The notes: generated by a model from the sequence alone, not told the origin. 64,000 nt of DNA from Larimichthys crocea (GCF_000972845.2 NC_040032.1:8194864-8258863), one strand, 5' to 3'. Positions 48,594 to 58,777 are shown, counted from the stretch's first letter. A program made the numbers and translations.

Positions 48594-51500
48594 GAGTTTT
48601 CGGTAAGGGGGAGATGTGTGCTCTCTACCACCCCTCCGTGCCTGGCTGGCATAATCCCCGGTGGGTCCCCCCGGCAGTGTAATCTATGGCAGCCATCAAC
48701 TAAGGGGAGAACTGGAGCCAGCCCTAACTATAGCTTTATCCAAAAAGAAAAAAAAAGAAAGTCTTAAGTCTATCTTAAAGGTGTTGACCTGTCTGCCTCC
48801 GAACCCAGAAAGGTAGTTTGTGCCACAGCAGAGCTAGCCTGATAGCTGAAAGCTCGGTCCCAATCTACTTTTGGAAACTATAGGAACCACAAGGACCGCG
48901 TCCTGAGAGCGCCGTGTTTCTAGAGGGTAATTAAGGTGATTATGAGCTCTTTTAGATTAAAGCATGGTGCCTTGAACCATGAACGGCTTTGTAAGTAAGG
49001 AGAAGACATTTTAAATTCTATTTCTAGATTTAATAGGTAGCCAATGCAGGAGAGCCAAAAAGGGAGAGATGTGATCTCTGATCTTGGTGTCCTGTAGGAA
49101 ACACGTGCAGCAGCAATTCTGGAATTAACTGCAACGTTCTAGAGGACTATTGGAGAGCCTGGATAACAAAGAGTTACAATGTCCAGCCTGAAGTAACAAA
49201 TGCGTGGGACTAAGTTTTCTGCGTTGGTGCATCCCCTGAGACGACAATGCGTCTGATTTTGAAGCGCGATGATTTCGTACGTGAAGAATTGCAGTCCCTC
49301 GAATTGTGTTTATTGTGGACGTAAAGGACAAAGCCTGATCAAAAACAACTCCAAGATTCTTTACAGTGGGCTGGAGGGTGGGGGGGGGGGGTGGGTGGAC
49401 CAGGGTGATCCCATCTAACAGTACTAAGTCTCTAGAAAGAAGTTTCTTCTGAGTGTGTTGGGTCCCCAATTAAAAGAACTTCAGGTTTTGTTGATTTACA
49501 TCAAAAATTGTAGGTCACTCCAAACTTTTTATATCCTTAAAGCATGCCTTGGATTTTAGTTAATTGATTGGTTTGCAGCTCTCCTGTAACTTCACTGTAA
49601 ACTTCCACTGTAACTTCACCGTAACATCACTGTAACCTCACTGTTAACATTACAGTACATCACTGAACTTCACTGTAAACTTCACGTTAACTTCACGTAA
49701 CTTCACTGTAACAGCCACTTTAACTTCACAGTACTTCACTGTAAAATCACTTTCACTTAACTGTATATTCACTGTAACATCACTGTAACTTCAATGTAAC
49801 TTCACTGTAACTACTTAACTCACTGTAACATCACTGTAACATCACTGTAACATCACTGTAACTTCACCTGTTAACTTCACTGTAACTTCACTGTAATCAA
49901 TTTTAACTTACGTAACTTCACTGTAACATCACTTTAACTTCACGTAACATCACTGTAACATCACTGTCACATCACTGTAACTTCACTGTAATACTTCACT
50001 GTAATTCACTGTAAAATCACTCTTAAACGTCACTGTCACATCACTGTAACTTCACTGTAACTCACTGTAAACATCACTTAAACTTCACAGTAAACTTCAC
50101 TGTAACATCACTTTAACTTAACATCACACTGTAACTTCAACTGTAATAACTTCACTGTAACTTAACTGTAACTCACTGAAACATCACTGTAACATCACGT
50201 AAACTTTCCACTGAAACTTTTAACTGAAAATTCACTTTAACATTCACTGTACATACCGTAACATCCGTTTTTTTATAACACTACACTGTACATCATGTAA
50301 CTTCATCATTCCACTGTCACATATTTAACACACTGTACATACATGTAAACATCACCTGAACATCACTTTTACTTCACTGTAACAGCACTTTAATTTCACT
50401 GTAACTTACAGTAACATCACTTTAACATCACTTGTAACATTACAGTAACATCACTGTAACATCACTGGAACTTCACTGTAACATCACTGTAACTTCACAC
50501 GTAACTTTCACTTTAACTTCACAGTCCTTTCCTCTGTAACTCACTGTAACATCACTTTACATACATCCACTGTAACATTCTCAGTAACATCACTGTAAAC
50601 AATCACTGTAACTTCACGGTAAACATCACTTTAAACTTCACGTAAACATCACTGTAACATACCTGTAACTAGTACGTGTAACATAATTATACTTCACAGT
50701 AACTTCACTGAACATCACTTTAACACATCGAACTGACAATGTAACTCACTGTAACATTACTGTAAACATACAGTAACTCACGTAAACATCACTGTAACAT
50801 CACGTATACTTACTGTAACTTTTCAACTGTAACTTCACTTTAACTTCACTGTAACATCACTGTACATTCACTGTAACTTCACTGTAACATCACTTTAACT
50901 TCACTGTAACATCACTGGAAACATCACTGTAAAACTTCACTGTAACACTCACTTTAACTTCACTGTAACTACAGTAACTCACTGTAATTACAGTAACATC
51001 ACTAGTAACTTCACTTTAACTTCACTGTAATACTTTACTCACTGTAAATAACAGTAACATCACTGTAACATTCACTGTAAATCACAGTTACAATTCACAG
51101 TAATTCACTCACTGTAACTTCCCAGTAACTTCATGTAACATCACTTAACGTAACTGTTAACAGATCACTTTAACATTCACTGTAAATCACTGTCACTTAC
51201 ATCACTGTTAACTGCCACTAGTAATCACCTTTAACTTCACTGGTAACACACTGTAAAATCACTTTGTAACATCACTGTAACTTCACTTTAACTTCACTGT
51301 AACATTACAGTAACATCACTTTAACATCACTGTAACATTACAGTAACATCACTAACTCACTGTAAAATCACTGAACTTCAACGTACACTCACTGTAACTG
51401 CTTACGTAACTTCACCTGTAACTTCACAGTAACGTTCACTGTAACATCACTGTTAACTTCACTGTAAACTCTACAGTAACTTCCAGTTAACATCACAGTA

Positions 51501-54500
51501 CTTCACTGTAACTTCACTGTAAACTTCACTGTAACATTCACTTAACTTATGTAACATCACTTAATTCACTGTAACACACTGTAACATCACTGTAAACATC
51601 ACAGTAATTTCACAGTAATTTCACAGTAACATTCCAGTAACATCACTGTAACTCACAGTAACTCACTGTAAATCACTTTTTACTAACGTCAACATCACTT
51701 TAACTTCACTGTAACATCATTAAATCACTGTAAACACAACTGTAACATGCACTGTAACATTCTACTGGTAACATCACGTGTACTTCACTGTAAAAAAAAA
51801 TCACTGTAACTCACTGTAAACATCACTGTAAACTTTACTGTAACATCACTAACGTTCACTGTAACATCACTGTTAACATTCACTGTCACTCACGTAACTA
51901 TCACGTAACTTCAGAACACGTACTGACTAACCACTGAACTGCACTGAACTCACGGTAACCACTAACTCATGTACATACTATCATCACTGTAACATCACTT
52001 GAACGTCACTGTAACTCACTTAAATCACGTAAACATCTACTGTAACATTATCAGTAACATCACGGTAAACAACATCACTGTGTAACGTTCACTGGAACAT
52101 TCACTTTAACATCACTGTAACATTACAGTAACATCACGGAACAGTGTCACACTGTAACATGTAACAGTCCTAAAACATCACTGTAAGTTACACTGATACA
52201 GCACTGTAACATCACTGTAAACACTGTAACTTCACGTAACTCACTTTACAACGTAACTCCTGTAACATCACTGTAACATCACTGTAACAGCCTCGTAACA
52301 AACTTTAAAACATCACTGTAACAGTCACTGTAACTTCACTGTTCTAAACTTCACTGTAAACCTAGTTCACGTGAACAGCACTGTACATACAGTAACATCA
52401 CTGTAACATACGACTTCACTGTAACATCACTTTAACATCACTGTAACATTACAGTAAACATCACTTACTCACGTAACTTACAGTAACATCACTGTAACTT
52501 CACTGTAACATCCACTGTAACTTCACTAGTAACATCACTGTAACGATCACTGTACTTCACGTAACATCACTTTAACATCACTGTAACAGTTACAGGTACT
52601 TTAACATCACTGTAACATTACACTGTAACATCACGGTAACATAGCAGTAACAGCTCACTGTAATCACTGCACTCACTGTAACTTCACTTGTAACATTCAC
52701 CTGTAACACATTACATGTAACATCACTGTAACTTCACTGTAATCATCACTGTAACTTCACTGTAACTTCACTGTAACTTCACGTTAACTTCAACGTAACT
52801 CACTGTACAGTACAATGTAAATCCACTGTAACATGTACCGTAAATCACTGTAACATCACTGTAACTGCACTGTAACTTAACTCGTAAACTTCACTGTCAT
52901 CACTGTAACTTCACTGTAACTTCCACAGTAACTTCACTGTAACTCACTTTAACGTCACTCAGAATGTAACTTCACTGTAACTTCACTGTAACTTTCTTTA
53001 ACATCATTTTTTTTTTCTAACATTACAGTAAACTCACTGAACATTACGTAACATCACTGTAACATCACTGTAACATTACAGTAACATCACTGTAACATTA
53101 CAGTAACATCACTCTAACTTCACTGTAACTTCACTGTAACATCACTTTAACATCACTGTAACATTACAGTAACATCACTGTAACATTACAGTAACATGAC
53201 TGTAACTTCACTGCAACATTACAGTAACATAACTTTAACATCACTGTAACATCACTGTAACATCACTGTAACATCACTGTAACTTCACTGTAACTTCACT
53301 GTAACATCACAGTAACTTCACAGTAACTTCACTGTAACATCACTGTAACTTCACTGTAACATCACTGTAACTTCACTGTAACATCACTTTAACATCACTG
53401 TAACATTACAGTAACATCACTGTAACATTACAGTAACATGACTGTAACTTCACAGTAACATCACTGTAACATCACTGTAACTTCACTGTAACATCACTGT
53501 AACATCACTGTAACATCACTGTAACTTCACTGTAACTTCACAGTAACATCACAGTAACTTCACAGTAACATCACAGTAACTTCACTGTAACTTCACTGTA
53601 ACGTCACAGTAACTTCACTGTAACGTCACTGTAACATCACTGTAACATCACTGTAACTTCACAGTAACATCACAGTAACTTCACAGTAACTTCACTGTAA
53701 CATCACTGTAACTTCACTGTAACATCACAGTAACTTCACAGTAACATCACAGTAACTTCACAGTAACTTCACTGTAACTTCACTGTAACTGAGCCGCCAT
53801 GACACGACCACAGAAGAACAGATCGAGCAGACAGGACAGACTTCATGAGACAGACCAAATATTATAATATAGTGTTTGACTTCAAGTGTGAGTTTAAATC
53901 AAAAGGCTTCAAAATAAGATCATATAAGTCAGTATGTGACTCAAAGCTTCAAAATAAGAGCATGTAAGTCAGTATTTGACACAAAGCTTCAAAATAAGAG
54001 CATGTAAGTCAGTATTTGACATAAAGCTTCAAAATAATAGCATATAAGTCAGTGGGTGAGTTGAGGCTTCAAAATAAGAGCACATAAGTCAGTATGTGAC
54101 TCAAAGCCTCAAAATAAGAGCATATGAGTCAGTATTTGACATAAAGCTTCAAAATAAGAGCATATAAGTCAGTATTTGATATAAAGCTTCAAAATAAGAG
54201 CATATGAGTCAGTATTTGACATAAAGCTTCAAAATAAGAGCATATAAGTCAGTATGTAAGTAAAGGATTCAAAATAAGAGTGTTTACAAGTCATTAGGTG
54301 ATCTGATGCTTCAAAATAAGAGCACCTTTGTGTGGTGTGTGGTTTTTAATTCAAACAGCCTCCTGAAGCTTCTGAATAAAGAACAGTGACTCTGAGTATT
54401 TACTCTGGCTGATTATTCAGTCGCCTTGATGCGTGCGTCCTCGTGGCGTTTGTCCTCCACACGCCATCTTGAAGGACGAAAACTTGTCAGGAATTCTTTC

Positions 54501-54695
54501 AGCGTGCTTCAAGTCAAACAATCAAACATATGGACACATGACGCAGAGTCAGAACTCATGATCACGCGTGTCCCATCTTCTGTCTGACCTCACATTCGTC
54601 TGTAACAAACTCTTCACAGATGATACATGAAGACGACACAAACTAAAATCAGCTGCAGGTCGACCTGTCATGAAGTCAACACAAACAAAGGTTTA

Positions 54696-54761
<66 letters not shown>

Positions 54762-56566
54762 AACACTGCATGTTGCTGCACTGAAAAATCTCACACATAC
54801 ACATCAGTGTTTGTTTGTACCCTCGGGGGCAGCAGGGCAATAACTGGCAGGGGCGTGTCGGGATTCAAACCTGAACATCTGCCCAGGTTGATGCACCTCC
54901 CCCGCCTCCCCCCGCCTCCCCCCGACCCCGCTCCCCCGCCCTCCCCCTCAGCCCCTCTCCAAGGTCAGAGCCAGCTCGTGGCCTTTCCCATGGGAAGACG
55001 AGTGAGTGGAGACAAACTGCCAGCAGCTGACTGCAAACAGACACCCCGGTGTGAGGAGGCCTCTGGCTTTCTGTCTGAGCCGTGCTGCGCTCGCTGCAAA
55101 CTGAACACTGATTCAAACATGCAGAGGTGAATATTCCAGAATATGAAATATTGAGCTTCGACTGTTTCTTCTTTTCACAGCAACGTTGAGGAACGCCGCC
55201 GCCAGCTGTCACCTTGTTTGCACGTTTGAAAGTGAAACTCCTCAGACAAACCTTTTTAAATTTCAGAAGCAGAATAAAAACACAGATACAGCGATGGGAC
55301 CATCAGGGACCATCCACAAACCCATGTAGGTCAGGACCATCACAGACACACGTGTGCAGGACCATCACGGCCATCACGGACCATCACGGACCATCCACAA
55401 CACACATCACGGTACACCATCACGGACCATCACGGACCATCAACCATCCCACCAAACGCATGCACGGACCATCACGGACCATACCACACGACCATCACGG
55501 ACCATCAGAGGATCAGGCACGTTGCAGTGATGGACGTGTGTTGTGATCACAGATCTTGACCTGGATGGCAGCCACACACACACACACACACCCCACACAC
55601 ACACACACCACACACACACAGTTACTTCATCAATGTGTCGATCAAGCTGTTCTGAAGTTACCACAATGAACATTATATAAAATATAACAACATAGCAGAG
55701 ATGAATCATCACTCATCACCATCATTCATTCATTCTCTGTATCCTCCTCCTCCATGAGGAGCAGAGCTCACATGAAGTCCAGACCAGCACAGGAAGACTG
55801 TGTGGGTGTGTGTTGTGTGTGGGGGGGGGGGGGCTCAACCTGCAGTTGTGCTGGGGAAAAAGCATCCACATCTTCATCATCACATCACATCATCCTCATC
55901 ATCACATGTTTGGTACACACACAGATCTACACCGGGTCTGCGGCTCCGTTCATGTTCGGCTCCAGCAGTCTGCAGCTCGGTGTGCAAACCCCGCACCGCC
56001 CGCACCGCCCGCACCGCCGGACTGGCTGACCTGGGTGCGCCTGCCGCCGCATGCACCGAAAACACCAACACACACACACCACACACCACACACACACACA
56101 CAACACACACACACACACACACACACCGTGAAACCGAGGTGTGACCGAGCCCGCGGGACTCCCGAAGGACCGGGGTGTGGCCCTTTAAATCCTGTCACCT
56201 CCGCTCACGCGCTGATCCACGCACAATGCGGCCGCGCCGCGCGACCTAACGCAGCGTCCTTTTAACAACGAAGCGGGTCGGAACCGAGCCCTGAGGTCCA
56301 CATCAGCCCACCTGCTTGTGTAGTATCCGTCAGGTCGTAGCTAGTCCCGGGTACTCCCTCGCTTCTCCCGTCAGGTTCAGCAGCCCCGAGCTCACGGCAT
56401 CTCCAGAGCCGGTCCAGGCTGGGGCCGTGTGGTGCTGCTGCTCTGTGTGCTGGTGCTGGTACTGGTGCTGGTACTGGTTGATGCCCGGGCTCCAGTGAGG
56501 TCCGCTGGAGCAGTGATGGCTCTGCAGGCCGTGACAGCTCCCACACCCTCCCTGACCAGACGCCAT
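21650..56566 (-). CDS. lrch2: LRCH2: leucine-rich repeats and calponin homology domain protein (about 20 exons)
   Basis: Scaffold protein with N-terminal LRRs and a C-terminal calponin homology (CH) domain. LRCH proteins bind actin/septin cytoskeleton and DOCK regulators (family knowledge). Minus-strand exons: 56566-56312, 34214-34070, 33914-33788, 33698-33593, 33095-32959, 32826-32696, 32617-32530, 31373-31277, 31179-31082, 31007-30940, 30762-30658, 30496-30428, 30055-30002, 27018-26878, 26749-26699, 26622-26559, 24999-24887, 23456-23319, 22532-22455, 21769-21650. The order is LRRs (exons 2-5), linker with [21 protein letters not shown] and [12 protein letters not shown], coiled [40 protein letters not shown], then CH, ending TQLSAV-TGA. 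The linker motifs and the il13ra2 neighbour favour lrch2 over lrch1/3/4. Two oddities: exon 1 needs one extra base, and the exon 11/12 junction is one base out of phase as placed. Predicted length is about 727 residues. Confidence 0.92.
22027..22076. other. Assembly gap (50 N)
   Basis: Fifty N in the lrch2 intron between the last two exons. Confidence 1.
22077..22220 (+). repeat. Three exact 48-bp units beside the gap
   Basis: Three copies of a unit starting ctaagattaaactttaagat. The array probably continues into the N gap. A (TAA)n run follows at 22328-22373. Confidence 0.9.
22590..23249 (+). repeat. Minisatellite of CACAAACTACAAACA units
   Basis: About 45 units of 15-19 bp (cacaaactacaaacagca with catca and acat variants), filling the lrch2 intron between the two CH-domain exons 23456-23319 and 22532-22455. 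Confidence 0.95.
23849..23946 (+). repeat. Short tandem unit CAGGTTTTAGACAGTCTGCG
   Basis: Two full units and a partial third (caggttttagacagtctgcg, then ggacgtcac). A fourth single copy is at about 25207. All are within lrch2 introns. Confidence 0.8.
23990..24107 (-). mobile_element. tRNA-derived SINE remnant
   Basis: On the minus strand it reads GCGGCTGTGGCCCAGGAGG (A-box region), then cactaatcag and GGTTCGATCCCCGGCTC (B-box region), then a short tail TAAGTGGTTTTAGATGAATAA. This is a widespread fish SINE type. It does not fold as a full tRNA gene and lies in an lrch2 intron. Confidence 0.7.
24455..24648 (+). repeat. 17-bp minisatellite CCTCCAYCAGCTGCAGA
   Basis: About 11 units. CAGCTG (an E-box word) recurs every 17 bp. 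It lies in the lrch2 intron between exons 24999-24887 and 23456-23319. Confidence 0.95.
25675..25745. promoter_or_regulatory. 10-bp array with four perfect CRE palindromes
   Basis: TGACGTCA at 25679, 25689, 25699 and 25729, with TGATGTCA at 25709 and 25719 and a CACGTG at 25685. TGACGTCA is the CREB/ATF consensus. The 10-bp spacing would place sites on one face of the helix. Function is not shown. Confidence 0.45.
25805..26035. mobile_element. Palindromic MITE-like dispersed repeat, copy B
   Basis: Shares gggagctttagttca, ttttggaacgttctgtcaac, actgttaagtatga, gaatgttagttattggtt and ccaatcagat with the copy at 12.1 kb, but lacks its inverted repeat head. It lies in the lrch2 intron between exons 26622-26559 and 24999-24887. 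Confidence 0.5.
27162..29025 (+). repeat. 11-bp minisatellite GGAAACATKCA with 121-bp higher-order units
   Basis: About 170 units of 11 bp. From about 27330 to 27935 the variant pattern repeats every 121 bp (11 x 11). Further on, a pattern with ccggaaaac repeats at an offset of 385 bp (28167 and 28552; 35 x 11). It is stop-free in several frames on both strands. It lies in the lrch2 intron between exons 30055-30002 and 27018-26878. Confidence 0.95.
29040..30000. other. A/T-rich lrch2 intron remainder
   Basis: Low-complexity A/T-rich intron with (ATT)n at about 29243-29266. I see no exon or identifiable transposon. Confidence 0.5.
30138..30335 (+). repeat. 24-bp minisatellite around GATCCCGGGTCAGT
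   Basis: About eight units of 24 bp, each containing the near-palindrome actgatcccgggtcagt. It lies in the lrch2 intron between exons 30496-30428 and 30055-30002. Confidence 0.9.
31534..32198. mobile_element. hAT-type MITE with perfect 8-bp target duplication
   Basis: The ends are TAGGGATGGGAAT at 31534 and its complement ending CCCATCCCTA at 32198. Flanking direct repeats ATCACGGG occur at 31526-31533 and 32199-32206, the 8-bp duplication typical of hAT elements. The 665-bp interior has no transposase, so it is non-autonomous. It sits in the lrch2 intron between exons 32617-32530 and 31373-31277. Confidence 0.88.
32829..32872 (+). repeat. (CA)n microsatellite at the acceptor of lrch2 exon 6
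   Basis: The CA tract begins 3 bases from the minus-strand exon edge (32826), so on the transcript a TG run lies immediately before the tttcag acceptor. Confidence 0.85.
32959..34214 (-). CDS. lrch2: lrch2 leucine-rich repeat block (exons 2-5)
   Basis: Four exons, 34214-34070, 33914-33788, 33698-33593 and 33095-32959, encode consecutive LRRs. Examples are [71 protein letters not shown] and [19 protein letters not shown], ending [12 protein letters not shown]. The LxxLxLxxNxL pattern is unbroken and every junction is in phase. The next exon (32826-32696) supplies the conserved [18 protein letters not shown]. Confidence 0.93.
34945..35098 (+). repeat. (CA)n microsatellite with GAG interruptions
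   Basis: CA repeats interrupted by cacgagcac/catgagcac words, in lrch2 intron 1. Confidence 0.9.
35205..35290 (+). repeat. 14-bp minisatellite CCATCATCCTCCAT
   Basis: About six units. The 350 bp that follow (35300-35640) are unique-looking and hold no gene I recognise. Confidence 0.85.
36090..36335 (+). repeat. 12-bp minisatellite CACACCGGGCCC
   Basis: About 20 units with CCGGG/CTGG/CAGG variants, in lrch2 intron 1. The minus-strand open frames ([10 protein letters not shown] type) are artefacts. Confidence 0.95.
36358..36603 (+). mobile_element. Teleost LINE/SINE 3'-end repeat with ATCTG tail
   Basis: Contains the runs ctcttcctgaggtttcttcc, ccctgttaaaggtttttgtg, gggctctacaaataaaatc and a short tail of ATCTG/ATTTG repeats. 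I recognise this as one of the commonest teleost interspersed repeats (L2-related 3' end). The coding part is absent, so it is a 5'-truncated or SINE copy. Confidence 0.6.
36605..36765 (+). repeat. 11-12-bp array TAACWTCACTG, clean part before the gap
   Basis: Clean units running into the 10-N gap at 36766-36775. Confidence 0.9.
36776..40798. repeat. Three noisy 1.34-kb copies of a TAACWTCACTG array, + + - orientation
   Basis: Copy 1 starts at 36776 and copy 2 at 38117, both with an aggaacac-type word followed by taatcacagtagcatcagtt. Copy 3 is inverted and ends at 40798 with the reverse complement of the same start. The turning point is at about 39455-39465 (actttaacgttaaagt). Lengths are 1341, 1339 and 1343 bp. 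Frequent single-base indels distinguish the copies. Confidence 0.85.
40799..43408 (-). mobile_element. Non-LTR retrotransposon (jockey/CR1/L2-like), EN plus RT, 3'-truncated with one stop
   Basis: Minus-strand frame from 43408 encodes an apurinic-type endonuclease: [54 protein letters not shown] reverse transcriptase follows: [51 protein letters not shown], then [15 protein letters not shown] and the catalytic FADD in [16 protein letters not shown] at 41333-41335 interrupts the frame (it reads on in the same frame to 40832), probably a CAG-to-TAG change. The element stops abruptly at about 40799, where a (TTACAGTGA)-type array begins, so the 3' tail is missing. Catalytic motifs are intact, but the copy is dead as assembled. 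The exact LINE clade is unresolved. Confidence 0.9.
43420..43535 (-). mobile_element. LINE/SINE-type 3' tail abutting the LINE 5' end
   Basis: Read on the minus strand, the sequence contains GGCCAATAAAGTGATTCTGA, a 3' tail I know as very common in teleost LINE copies. It lies just upstream of the 5' end of the LINE at 43408, in the same orientation. This suggests two elements head to tail, or an insertion beside an older copy. Confidence 0.5.
44786..45360 (+). other. Possible 5' exon and intron of the fucolectin-like gene
   Basis: A stretch ending ctccag|GTAACA at about 44892 lies upstream of the leader exon and could be a non-coding first exon. It is supported only by a donor-like site and its position. 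The remainder to 45360 ends in a plausible acceptor (ctaaccag). Confidence 0.25.
45366..46354 (+). CDS. Fucolectin-like F-type lectin, 5' three exons with frame breaks (partial)
   Basis: F-type lectins are secreted, calcium-dependent fucose binders used in fish innate immunity. Exon 45361-45427 has an ATG at 45366 and a hydrophobic leader (MNLCVFLVV; a leucine run follows if one base is removed). Exon 45674-45955 carries NLALRGK and [10 protein letters not shown] across a one-base jump, then [32 protein letters not shown] and, in another frame, [12 protein letters not shown]. Exon 46170-46354 begins RCAG and, with frame jumps, gives YVTLVLPG, then CE-type and [11 protein letters not shown] before GTGAGA. 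The order NLALRGKATQ, AID, W(W)RVDL, CC-x-LNG-x-x-IHIGN and a DNNG-x-x-NP-x-C-like motif is the F-type domain plan. No further domain is clear, though fish genes often have tandem domains. It sits inside lrch2 intron 1, on the opposite strand. Confidence 0.68.
46355..48400. other. Uncharacterised stretch after the fucolectin-like exons
   Basis: No recognised domain. One exon-like segment at about 47867-47963 has an acceptor (ttcttgcag) and an open frame containing [19 protein letters not shown]. It ends in TAA directly followed by AATAAT/AATAAA-like bases. It could be a terminal exon, but I cannot name it. Scattered indel noise is likely here, so open frames are unreliable. Confidence 0.3.
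48410..48598 (+). repeat. Degenerate GATA/GAGA simple repeat
   Basis: Irregular tatata/gagagata runs, indel-rich, just beyond the 3' end of the L2-like fragment. Confidence 0.7.
48640..49500 (-). mobile_element. L2-like LINE fragment: C-terminal reverse transcriptase, decayed
   Basis: On the minus strand, 49469-49125 encodes [19 protein letters not shown] and a stretch resembling the post-catalytic part of L2-type reverse transcriptases. Further frames to about 48650 continue with LHWLPIKSR and a C-terminal region. Several stops and frame shifts are present. It is a different family or region from the LINE at 40.8-43.4 kb. It runs directly into the array starting near 49590. Confidence 0.65.
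49590..53790 (+). repeat. TAACWTCACTG array, noisy then clean
   Basis: About 4.2 kb of the same 11-12-bp family. It is indel-rich from 49590 to about 53030 and nearly clean from about 53050 to 53790, where it rejoins unique sequence. It lies in lrch2 intron 1. Confidence 0.9.
53870..54330 (+). repeat. 40-bp minisatellite with AGCTTCAAAATAAGAGCATA
   Basis: About 11 units of 38-41 bp (cttcaaaataagagcatgta, then agtcagtatttgacataaag), with mild decay at both ends. It lies in lrch2 intron 1. Confidence 0.9.
54696..54759 (+). repeat. (CA)n microsatellite
   Basis: Uninterrupted CA run in lrch2 intron 1. Confidence 0.95.
54895..54957 (-). other. C-rich tract, G-quadruplex-prone on the minus strand
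   Basis: Repeated cctcccccg units give at least six G runs of 4-6 on the minus strand, the sense strand of lrch2, about 1.4 kb downstream of its first exon. Confidence 0.5.
55330..55515 (+). repeat. 10-12-bp array CACGGACCAT
   Basis: Irregular units of accatcacgg. Short CA runs follow at 55574-55620. Confidence 0.8.
56312..56566 (-). CDS. lrch2: lrch2 first coding exon with a frame break
   Basis: From the ATG at 56566 the frame reads [19 protein letters not shown], then a Gln/His-rich stretch, then [13 protein letters not shown], and hits a stop. The downstream part [11 protein letters not shown], which must join [13 protein letters not shown] in exon 2, is one base out of frame. The exon is 255 nt, whereas 256 nt would make it join exon 2 in phase. 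LRCH2 relatives have an R-K-L-R-type segment where GEAR stands here, so bases may also be missing there. A lost base near CCGGGACTAGC is the simplest explanation (assembly error or allele). Confidence 0.75.
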
Positions 56567-56770
56567 TTTTCCTAAAAAAGAATTAGCCCAAAATTAAGAG
56601 CGCTCTCGCGCGTGCGCGCACGGTGGCGTACCCAGGACGGACAGCAGGGGGCGCGCCTCTGAGGCACGGCTGCTGGTGATGAGGAGGAGGAGGAGGAGCG
56701 AGGAGGAGGTGATGTGGATGTGAGCACAGTGTGGTGGCCATTTTAGGCTCTCAGCTTTCCTCCACCTGCA
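56567..56770 (-). promoter_or_regulatory. CpG-rich lrch2 promoter side
   Basis: The sequence flanking the lrch2 start codon (about 55930-56680) is strongly enriched in CG dinucleotides (for example cgctctcgcgcgtgcgcgca at about 56600-56620). This fits a CpG-island promoter for a broadly expressed gene. No TATA box was seen. Confidence 0.45.
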
Positions 56771-56949
56771 GGGTGGAGCAGGTCACGTGCTCCATCAATC
56801 AAAGTAAATAAATTAATAATTAATTAATCAGGTTCATTCAAAACTGATTACATATTGCAAATCCCGCGGTGACACATAATGAGAACATGTTTGCATTGGA
56901 GCCTTCATTTCCTAAAACATGCAGATGTGACGGAGCATGACGTGAGTCT

Positions 56950-57905
56950 GTGATGAACTCTAATATTATGTTTATATATTTATTGTTTTATATATTTATG
57001 TTAATATTTATATTATTTTTTTATGTTTTATATTTATTTATGTTTATATATTTATGTTTATTATTATATTTTGTTTATATTTATGTTTATATATATGTTT
57101 ATATAGTTTTCTATTTATATTTATATATTCTATTTATATATTATGTTTAATATATGTTATTTATGTTTATATTTATATTTATATATTTATGTTTCTATAT
57201 TATATTTATGTTTCTAATTTATATTATATTATTATGTTATTTTTATATATTTATGTTTATATATTTATATTTATATATTTATGTTTAATATTTATATTTA
57301 TATTTTATGTTTCTAATCTAATTTATTTCTATATTTATGTTTTATATTTTCTATTTATGATATTCATTTATATTTATGTTTATATATTTATGTTTATATT
57401 ATTTTATTTATATATTATTTATATATTTATTTTTATATTTGTTTAATAATTATGTTTAGATATTTATTCTTTATATATTTATGTTTATATATTTATATTT
57501 ATATACTTATGTTTATATCTATATTAGTTTATATTTTATGTTATCTATTTATTTATTTATTATATTATGTTTATATTTATATTTATATATTATGTTTATA
57601 TATTCATGTTTTATATTTAGTTTATCTTTATGTTTATATATTTATGTTTATATTACATTTTATGATATTTCGTTTATATATTATGTTTCATATTTTCATG
57701 TTTATATATTATTTTAGATTTCATATTTATATATTTATGTTTATATATTTTGTTTCAGATATTCTTGTTATATATTTATTGTTTATATATCCATGTTTAT
57801 ATTATTTATGTTTTAGATATTCATGTTTATATATTTATGTTTAGATATTCATGTTTATATATTTATATTTATATATTTATGTTTATATATCCATGTTTAT
57901 ATATT
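56950..57905 (+). repeat. A/T minisatellite TATATTTATGTT
   Basis: Roughly 1 kb of 12-bp type units with many length changes, upstream of lrch2. Long hydrophobic open frames here are artefacts. Confidence 0.9.
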
Positions 57906-58154
57906 CACCATCTGCAGCTGAACGTTTCACACATTCTTGAAGTTCCACCATCAAGTCTTTCTTTGACTCGTCTGTCTGAAGGTTCTTCTGGTTCTGGTTC
58001 TGGTTCTGGAGTTGGTGACATCACGGCGCCTGAAGTGACTTTGGATGAGCTGCTCTGATCGTGATGGATCTGATCTCTGGTTCATTGAACACGCTCAGTG
58101 TTCTGATCGTGTTGGCTCCACCATAAACGTTTGTCTTGAGTTATTGTTCATGCA

Positions 58155-58345
58155 GCAGATCAGAGATCAGAGATCAGAGATCAGTGATCAGTGATCACAG
58201 ATCAGTGATCAGAGATCAGTGACCAGTGATCAGTGATCACAGATCTGTGATCTCTGATCAGTGATCAGAAATCACAGATCAGTGATCACAGATCAGTGAT
58301 CAGAAATCAGAGATCACAGATCAGAGATCAGTGATCAGTGAGGAC
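58155..58345. repeat. GATCAGTGATCA/GATCAGAGATCA palindromic array
   Basis: Units of 7 and 14 bp made of TGATCA words, self-complementary at many offsets. Confidence 0.9.
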
Positions 58346-58777
58346 ACGGCCTGCTCGTCACGTCTGAGCTGAGAGCTGCAGAAAGTTGAAACATTTGAAA
58401 AACATGTTACAAACGTTGAGAAAACATAACCCGTGTGAGCCCTTTGTGTGTCGGCCATCTTGATTTGATGCTCAGAGAGGAGCCTTCTTATTGGTGCACA
58501 GCAGGCGCGTGCTTCGATCTGATTGGACGTTGAGTGTGTGCAGACATCCTGCGCGTTGTACAAACAAACTTTACTGAAACGTTCTGCGTGCTCGTTAACG
58601 AATCAATGAACTCTAAAGTTGCTTCTTGTTGGCAGCTCTGAGCTGATTGGTCAGTTTGAACAGAGAGGCGGGCTCTCAGAACCACCTGGTCTGGGTCACG
58701 ACCTCCGGATCAGCATGATAATGAGTGTCAGTGTGTCTGTGGACCAAGTTACAGTCAGGACAGCTGTTCAGTGTTTC

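Noticed and set aside
53870..54330. CRISPR-like or regulatory array of 40-bp repeats
   Set aside because: Whole units are repeated with no variable spacer; ordinary minisatellite.
56950..58058. Hydrophobic Tyr/Ile/Phe frames resembling membrane proteins
   Set aside because: A/T minisatellite translation.
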